From positions 1 to 59,734 of the forward strand of contig NZ_NVQF01000034.1 in assembly GCF_002592005.1 (NCBI RefSeq): a DNA stretch of 59,734 nt, read 5' to 3'. Numbering within the stretch: the stretch's first letter is position 1; every line of letters starts with the position of its first letter. The DNA is from Mycolicibacterium palauense (GTDB lineage Bacteria > Actinomycetota > Actinomycetes > Mycobacteriales > Mycobacteriaceae). Positions 55,717 to 59,734 of the stretch are shown piece by piece. The notes beneath the pieces were generated by a model. It did not search any database. It saw nothing but the letters and a program-made list of their open reading frames with translations, and had not been told where the DNA came from. The translations under genes were made by a program, and so were the position numbers.

Positions 55717-56005
55717 TGCCCAACCTTCCTGAAGGCCCTTGATCGCGGATACTCCCGGCATGCAGAGGAGCCGGAGTGCACCGGGGGTGCGCGTTCAGTC
55801 TTTGCGAAGGTTCGGTCGAAAATGACTGCTGTCGGCGATGTCCCAACCGCCAACTGTCCGAAGCACTGGGCTTTCGGCTAGGTTGCTGACCGGAATGCGG
55901 CGGGAGCCGGGAATTCGGCATCCCCGCCGCTTCGGCGGAATACCATGAAAGTGCTGACATTCCGTCCAAAACAACTGCAGCACGACTTATTTGAAAGGTT
56001 GGCCA

Positions 56006-56410
56006 ATGACCGCCCTGCCGCTGACGAAAGCACAAGCCGTCGTCCAGGCCGCAATCGCCAAAGCACACGAGATCGGTCAGCCGATGAACATCGCCGTCGT
56101 CGACGACGGCGGCCACCTGATCTCCTTCGCCCGGATGGACGGGGCGATCAAGGCCAGTATCGACATCTCGACGCGTAAGGCCAGGACGTCGATCCTGATG
56201 AACGCTCCCACCGCCGCGCTCACCGAACTGGTGCAGCCGGGCGCCGAACTGTACGGGCTCGAACAACTCTCGGGCGGACTGGTGATCTTCGGCGGCGGGC
56301 TGCCGCTGGAGATCGACGGTGTCGCGGTCGGCGCGATCGGTGTCAGCGCCGGCAGCGTCGCCCAGGACGTCGCGGTTGCCGAGGCCGGCGCCGCGGCCTT
56401 GAACGACTGA
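56006..56410 (+). CDS. GlcG/HbpS/PduO-C family haem-binding protein
   Basis: The 134-residue single-domain protein has the DUF336 pattern: LTKAQAVVQAAIAKAHEIGQPMNIAVVDDGGHLISFARMDGA, then GGLPLEIDGVAVGAIGVSAG. The same domain forms the C-terminal half of the PduO cobalamin adenosyltransferase, and HbpS proteins bind haem or aquo-cobalamin. Here it is alone, with no adenosyltransferase half. The ATG at 56006 has AAAGG upstream; an earlier ATG at 55991 is possible. A role in cofactor handling for the dehydratase is inferred from context. Confidence 0.85.
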   Translation: MTALPLTKAQAVVQAAIAKAHEIGQPMNIAVVDDGGHLISFARMDGAIKASIDISTRKARTSILMNAPTAALTELVQPGAELYGLEQLSGGLVIFGGGLPLEIDGVAVGAIGVSAGSVAQDVAVAEAGAAALND

Positions 56411-56500
56411 GCACAGCTGAGAACGGCCGGCGCCGGCGCATCCCTCCCCGATGCGCAGGCGGGGCCATCCAGCGGCGTCGTCCGTTCCGCAAACCCCGAA

Positions 56501-56535
56501 CCGGCCGGCCCGTCACCGTGTGACGGGCCGGCCGG
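56501..56535. terminator. Bidirectional terminator hairpin
   Basis: A 16-bp perfect stem, CCGGCCGGCCCGTCAC with GTGACGGGCCGGCCGG and a 3-nt loop, lies between the converging GlcG-like and aldehyde dehydrogenase genes and can serve both. Confidence 0.8.
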
Positions 56536-56575
56536 ACCCTATCCGGGGCTCGATCGGGGCCCGATCAGAACTCGA

Positions 56576-58099
56576 TCAGAAGAAGCCCTGCGCCTTGCTG
56601 CTGTAGGACACCAGCAGGTTCTTCGTCTGCTGGTAGTGGTCGAGCATCATCAGGTGGTTCTCGCGGCCGATACCGGACTGCTTGTACCCGCCGAACGCCG
56701 CGTGCGCCGGGTACTGGTGGTAGCAGTTGGTCCACACCCGGCCGGCCTTGATGTCACGCCCGGCGCGGTAGGCGGTGTTGCCGTCGCGGCTCCACACGCC
56801 AGCGCCCAGACCGTAGAGGGTGTCGTTGGCGATCGAGATGGCCTCGTCGTAGTCGCTGAACGAGGTCACCGCCACCACCGGGCCGAAGATCTCCTCCTGG
56901 AAGACACGCATCTTGTTGTGGCCGGTGAACACCGTGGGCGCCACGTAGTAGCCGCCGTTGAGGTCGCCGCCGAGCTCGGCGCGCTCGCCGCCGGTGACGA
57001 CGGTGGCTCCCTCGCTCTTGCCGATCTCGATGTAGGACAGGATCTTCTCCAGCTGGTCGTTGGAGGCCTGGGCGCCGATCATCGTCTCGGTGTCCAGCGG
57101 ATCGCCCTGCCGCACGGCCTTGGTGCGGATCGCCGCCAGCGCCAGGAACTCGTCGAAGATGTCGGCCTGGATGAGCGAGCGCGACGGGCAGGTGCACACC
57201 TCGCCCTGATTGAGGGCGAACATCGTGAAGCCCTCCAGCGCCTTGTCCTGGTAGTCGTCGGCCGTCGCCATCACGTCGTTGAAGAAGATGTTGGGGCTCT
57301 TGCCGCCCAGCTCCAGGGTGACCGGGATCAGGTTCTGGCTGGCGTACTGCATGATCAGCCGGCCGGTGGTGGTCTCCCCGGTGAAGGCGATCTTGGCGAT
57401 CCGGTTGCTGGAGGCCAGCGGCTTGCCCGCCTCCACCCCGAACCCGTTGACCACGTTGATCACGCCCGCGGGCAGCAGGTCACCGATCAGGCTCATCAGG
57501 TACAGCACCGAGGCCGGTGTCTGTTCGGCCGGCTTGAGCACCACCGCGTTGCCGGCGGCCAGCGCCGGGGCCAGCTTCCAGACCGCCATCAGGATCGGGA
57601 AGTTCCACGGGATGATCTGGCCGACCACGCCCAGGGGCTCGTGGAAGTGGTAGGCGATGGTTTCGTGGTCGATCTCCGAGAGCGACCCCTCCTGGGCGCG
57701 GATGGCTCCGGCGTAGTAGCGGAAGTGGTCGACGGCCAGCGGGATGTCGGCGTTCAGCGTCTCCCGCACCGGTTTGCCGTTGTCCCAGCTCTCGGCGACG
57801 GCGATGGATTCCAGGTTCTCCTCGATGCGGTCGGCGATCCGGTTGAGGATCAGTGACCGCTCGGCCGCGGTGGTCTTGCCCCAGGCCGGGGCGGCGGCGT
57901 GGGCGGCGTCCAGGGCCTTGTCGATATCGCTCTCGTCGGAGCGGGCGACCTCGCAGAACGTCTCGCCGGTGATCGGCGTGGGGTTCTCGAAGTAGCGACC
58001 CGCGACCGGCGGCACCCACTGGCCGCCGATGTAGTTGTCGTAGCGGGACTCGAAGGACATCACCGAGCCCTCGGTGCCCGGGCGGGCGTACACAGTCAT
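56576..58099 (-). CDS. NAD-dependent aldehyde dehydrogenase (AldA/ExaC type)
   Basis: The product has 507 residues. It has the catalytic E263 (TLELGGKSP), catalytic C302 in [11 protein letters not shown] (a second Cys, C304, follows as in the ExaC/AcoD group), and the NAD-binding [22 protein letters not shown] region and [10 protein letters not shown] loop. This group oxidises acetaldehyde, propionaldehyde and similar aldehydes to acids; the aldehyde made by the neighbouring dehydratase is the likely substrate. The ATG at 58099 has GGAGAGG upstream. A direct repeat (58202-58219) lies about 100 nt upstream of the start. Confidence 0.94.
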   Translation of the reverse strand: MTVYARPGTEGSVMSFESRYDNYIGGQWVPPVAGRYFENPTPITGETFCEVARSDESDIDKALDAAHAAAPAWGKTTAAERSLILNRIADRIEENLESIAVAESWDNGKPVRETLNADIPLAVDHFRYYAGAIRAQEGSLSEIDHETIAYHFHEPLGVVGQIIPWNFPILMAVWKLAPALAAGNAVVLKPAEQTPASVLYLMSLIGDLLPAGVINVVNGFGVEAGKPLASSNRIAKIAFTGETTTGRLIMQYASQNLIPVTLELGGKSPNIFFNDVMATADDYQDKALEGFTMFALNQGEVCTCPSRSLIQADIFDEFLALAAIRTKAVRQGDPLDTETMIGAQASNDQLEKILSYIEIGKSEGATVVTGGERAELGGDLNGGYYVAPTVFTGHNKMRVFQEEIFGPVVAVTSFSDYDEAISIANDTLYGLGAGVWSRDGNTAYRAGRDIKAGRVWTNCYHQYPAHAAFGGYKQSGIGRENHLMMLDHYQQTKNLLVSYSSKAQGFF

Positions 58100-58201
58100 G
58101 GGACCTCTCCTACCTCCGTGGTGGCACGTGCCCTACCTGCGCGGTGACACGTGCGTTCTCGCGACGAATGTGTCGTGCGTCACGCACGTTAGTCGCGCGA
58201 C

Positions 58202-58219
58202 GGTTGCAGCACGGTTGCA
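58202..58219 (-). promoter_or_regulatory. Direct-repeat operator, site C (aldehyde dehydrogenase)
   Basis: GGTTGCA-GCAC-GGTTGCA on the plus strand, two copies with an 11-bp period; read towards the dehydrogenase gene it is TGCAACC-N4-TGCAACC. It differs from sites A and B by G to C at one flank. Confidence 0.7.
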
Positions 58220-58277
58220 TCGGGACCGCGGGGCGAAGACCGGCTGCCGCGGGCGCCGGACCGGGGCCGCGCCGGGT

Positions 58278-59570
58278 TCAGCCGAGCTCGAAGTCGATTC
58301 CGGCGAGGCGGCCGCGGGCCACCGCCCGGCTCACCGGGTCCACCGCCGCGCTGTCCCGCAGGGCCGCCCACCCCTCGCGGTCGTCGCGGCCCTCCGGGGA
58401 CTCCAGCCAGCGGCGCAGCACCTCCGGGCGCCCGCGCGCGGCCTCGGCCAGCACCGCCCCGCGCAGGGTGGCGGTCAACTCGGTGCGCAGCCGGCCGATG
58501 GCCGGCGACACCGACTGCGGCAACAGCGGGCCCTGATATCGCCCCAGCGCCGCCTCGACATCACCGGCCGACAGCGCCTCGGTCACCTCGGCGAGGTCGC
58601 TGGTGATCGGGCACAGCAGGCGGTAGGGCCGCGAGCCCAGGCAGTCCGCGCCGATGACCTTGCGCAGCCGGGACATCTCGGCCCGCACCGTGACGACGTC
58701 GAGGTCCTTGTCGTCGAGCAGCACCGCCAGATGGTCGGCCGACAGCCCTTCGTCGTGCCGCGACAGCAGCACCAGGATGTCGGCGTGCCGGCCGGTCAGC
58801 GTGGCCGCCCGCAGGTGTCCGTAGTCGTCGGTGGTGACCCAGCGCGGCCGGTCGCCGCCGAGCACCACCAGGTGTGGTTTGCGCGCGACCGGCTCGGTGT
58901 CCGCGCCGTTGAGGCGCAGCAGGGCCAGGTGGTTCTCGACGGCCACGGCGGTGGCCCGGACCAGGGCCAGGGTCTGCGATGCGGCCACCTCCGGGCCGCC
59001 GGTGAGGTCGATCGCCCCCAGCAGCGCACCGCTGTGCGGGTCATGCACCGGAGCCGCGGTGCAACTCCACGGCGTCACGATGCGGGAGAAATGCTCCGAG
59101 CCCCGGATCTGGAGTTCGGTGTCCAGCGCCAGCGCCGTGCCGGGTGCGTTCGTGCCGGCGCCGTGCTCGCTCCAGTCCGCCCCCGGAACGAAGTTCATCG
59201 ACTCCGCCCGCCGGCACGCCGCCGGGTCGCCCTCAACCCACAGCAGGGTGCCGTCGGCGCCGGTCACCGCCACCACCACGCCGGTGTCCATCGCGTCGTT
59301 GACCAACAGCCTGCGGATGACGGGCAGCGCCGGCGCCAACGGGTGCGCCTCGCGCATCCGGGCGACACCCACGGTCGTCGGGGTGGCCGCACCGCCGCGC
59401 TCGGGGTCCACGCCGCGGGCCAGGCTGCGCCGCCAACTCTCGGCCACCACGGGACGGATCTGATCGGCGTCCAGTGCGGAGGCGTCGACCTCACCGGCCA
59501 GGAAGCGTTCCCGCACGGCGAGCAGAACCCGGGACGAGACCGGGCGGCTGGAGGTATTCGACGACTTCAT
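58278..59570 (-). CDS. GAF-domain transcriptional regulator with winged-helix C-terminus (copy 2)
   Basis: The 430-residue protein is a paralogue of the regulator at 45439-46605. It has the N-terminal motif AESWRRSLARGVDPERG, a GAF core (GTNAPGTALALDTELQ; WSCTAAPVHDPHSGALLGAIDLTG) and a C-terminal winged helix (DEGLSADHLAVLLDDKDLDVVTVRAEMSRLRKVIG, SRPYRLL). Like copy 1 it lacks an AAA+ domain. The ATG at 59570 starts a short Ser-rich lead-in. It lies upstream of the aldehyde dehydrogenase on the same strand, with the direct repeat site C between them. It is a good candidate to bind the 11-bp-period repeats, because OmpR-type winged helices bind such direct repeats (inference). Confidence 0.88.
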   Translation of the reverse strand: MKSSNTSSRPVSSRVLLAVRERFLAGEVDASALDADQIRPVVAESWRRSLARGVDPERGGAATPTTVGVARMREAHPLAPALPVIRRLLVNDAMDTGVVVAVTGADGTLLWVEGDPAACRRAESMNFVPGADWSEHGAGTNAPGTALALDTELQIRGSEHFSRIVTPWSCTAAPVHDPHSGALLGAIDLTGGPEVAASQTLALVRATAVAVENHLALLRLNGADTEPVARKPHLVVLGGDRPRWVTTDDYGHLRAATLTGRHADILVLLSRHDEGLSADHLAVLLDDKDLDVVTVRAEMSRLRKVIGADCLGSRPYRLLCPITSDLAEVTEALSAGDVEAALGRYQGPLLPQSVSPAIGRLRTELTATLRGAVLAEAARGRPEVLRRWLESPEGRDDREGWAALRDSAAVDPVSRAVARGRLAGIDFELG

Positions 59571-59657
59571 CCGGGTTGACCACCGTGTTTCTGGGCGCGT
59601 GAGGCCACGATAGCTCGGTTGGGCGGCAAAATGCGCGGACCCGGCCAGCCGGGTACC

Positions 59658-59698
59658 TGTGCGGCCCCGCCGGCTCTCCTTCCGGGCGGGGCCGCACA
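59658..59698. terminator. Strong hairpin near the window end
   Basis: A perfect 14-bp stem (TGTGCGGCCCCGCC with GGCGGGGCCGCACA) with a 13-nt loop. It probably ends a transcript entering from beyond the window, or insulates the GAF regulator promoter. Confidence 0.6.
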
Positions 59699-59734
59699 GC
59701 GCTTGGGGGGTGGGGCCCAGGGGTCTGGCTCGGT

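Noticed and set aside
55717..56005. Search for a fourth TGCAAC direct repeat between glpF and the GlcG-like gene
   Set aside because: Only isolated look-alikes (GGTTGCTG, CAACTGCAG) without the 11-bp period were seen.
58175..58187. Small palindrome GTGCGT-C-ACGCAC upstream of the aldehyde dehydrogenase
   Set aside because: Short and not repeated at the other cluster promoters; the direct repeat beside it is better supported.

Overview
The window is high-GC actinobacterial DNA and almost certainly the chromosome of a rapidly growing mycobacterium (Mycolicibacterium type). The evidence is a backbone in the Mycobacterium tuberculosis order: rsdA-sigD-(Rv3415c-like)-whiB3, groEL1 with its His-rich tail, groES, tsaD-rimI-tsaB-tsaE, alr, gadB, nnr, glmS, (Rv3438-, Rv3439c- and Rv3440c-like genes), glmM, rpsI and rplM. 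No tRNA, rRNA, CRISPR array or intact insertion sequence was seen.

Layout. (1) 1-2806: partial anti-sigma-D gene rsdA, sigD, a helical-repeat protein and whiB3. (2) About 2.9-22.5 kb: a roughly 20 kb block lying between whiB3 and groEL1, genes that are neighbours in M. tuberculosis. It holds a CadC-like metal sensor with a P1B-type metal ATPase, and a signalling set: an 8-TM hybrid histidine kinase, an H-NOX haem sensor, a DHp protein without a recognisable ATPase domain, an OmpR-type response regulator and two STAS proteins. A divergent polysaccharide cluster follows (GT4, GT2, flippase, pyruvyl transferase, giant membrane protein), then an exported protein and a long arylsulfatase. (3) 22.6-26.4 kb: groES-groEL1 under a CIRCE element, divergent from a 13E12/DUF222-HNH gene whose start lies inside a LexA box. 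(4) 26.4-45.3 kb: conserved housekeeping genes for t6A tRNA modification, D-alanine, glutamate decarboxylase, NAD(P)HX repair, GlcN-6-P and ribosomal proteins L13/S9, plus a PhoX phosphatase, an SDR and an F420-type oxidoreductase. (5) 45.4-59.6 kb: a B12-dependent glycerol/propanediol dehydratase region with dehydratase subunits in the order small-large-medium, two reactivase subunits, a FhuF-like Fe-S protein, a LuxR-type regulator with a degenerate receiver, a CobA-type methyltransferase, a glycerol facilitator, a GlcG/PduO-C haem-binding protein and an aldehyde dehydrogenase. It is flanked by two paralogous GAF-plus-winged-helix regulators.

How the parts may work together. In region 2 an NO/haem sensor is translationally coupled to a hybrid kinase and sits beside STAS proteins and exopolysaccharide genes, which suggests NO control of surface polysaccharide (inference). 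In region 5 glycerol or diol would enter through the facilitator, be dehydrated by the B12 enzyme (kept active by the reactivase) and the aldehyde oxidised by the dehydrogenase. No microcompartment shell genes are present. A direct repeat (TGCAAC-N5-TGCAAC, 11-bp period) occurs, always in the same orientation, upstream of the dehydratase operon, the LuxR gene and the aldehyde dehydrogenase gene; it looks like the operator of a small regulon.
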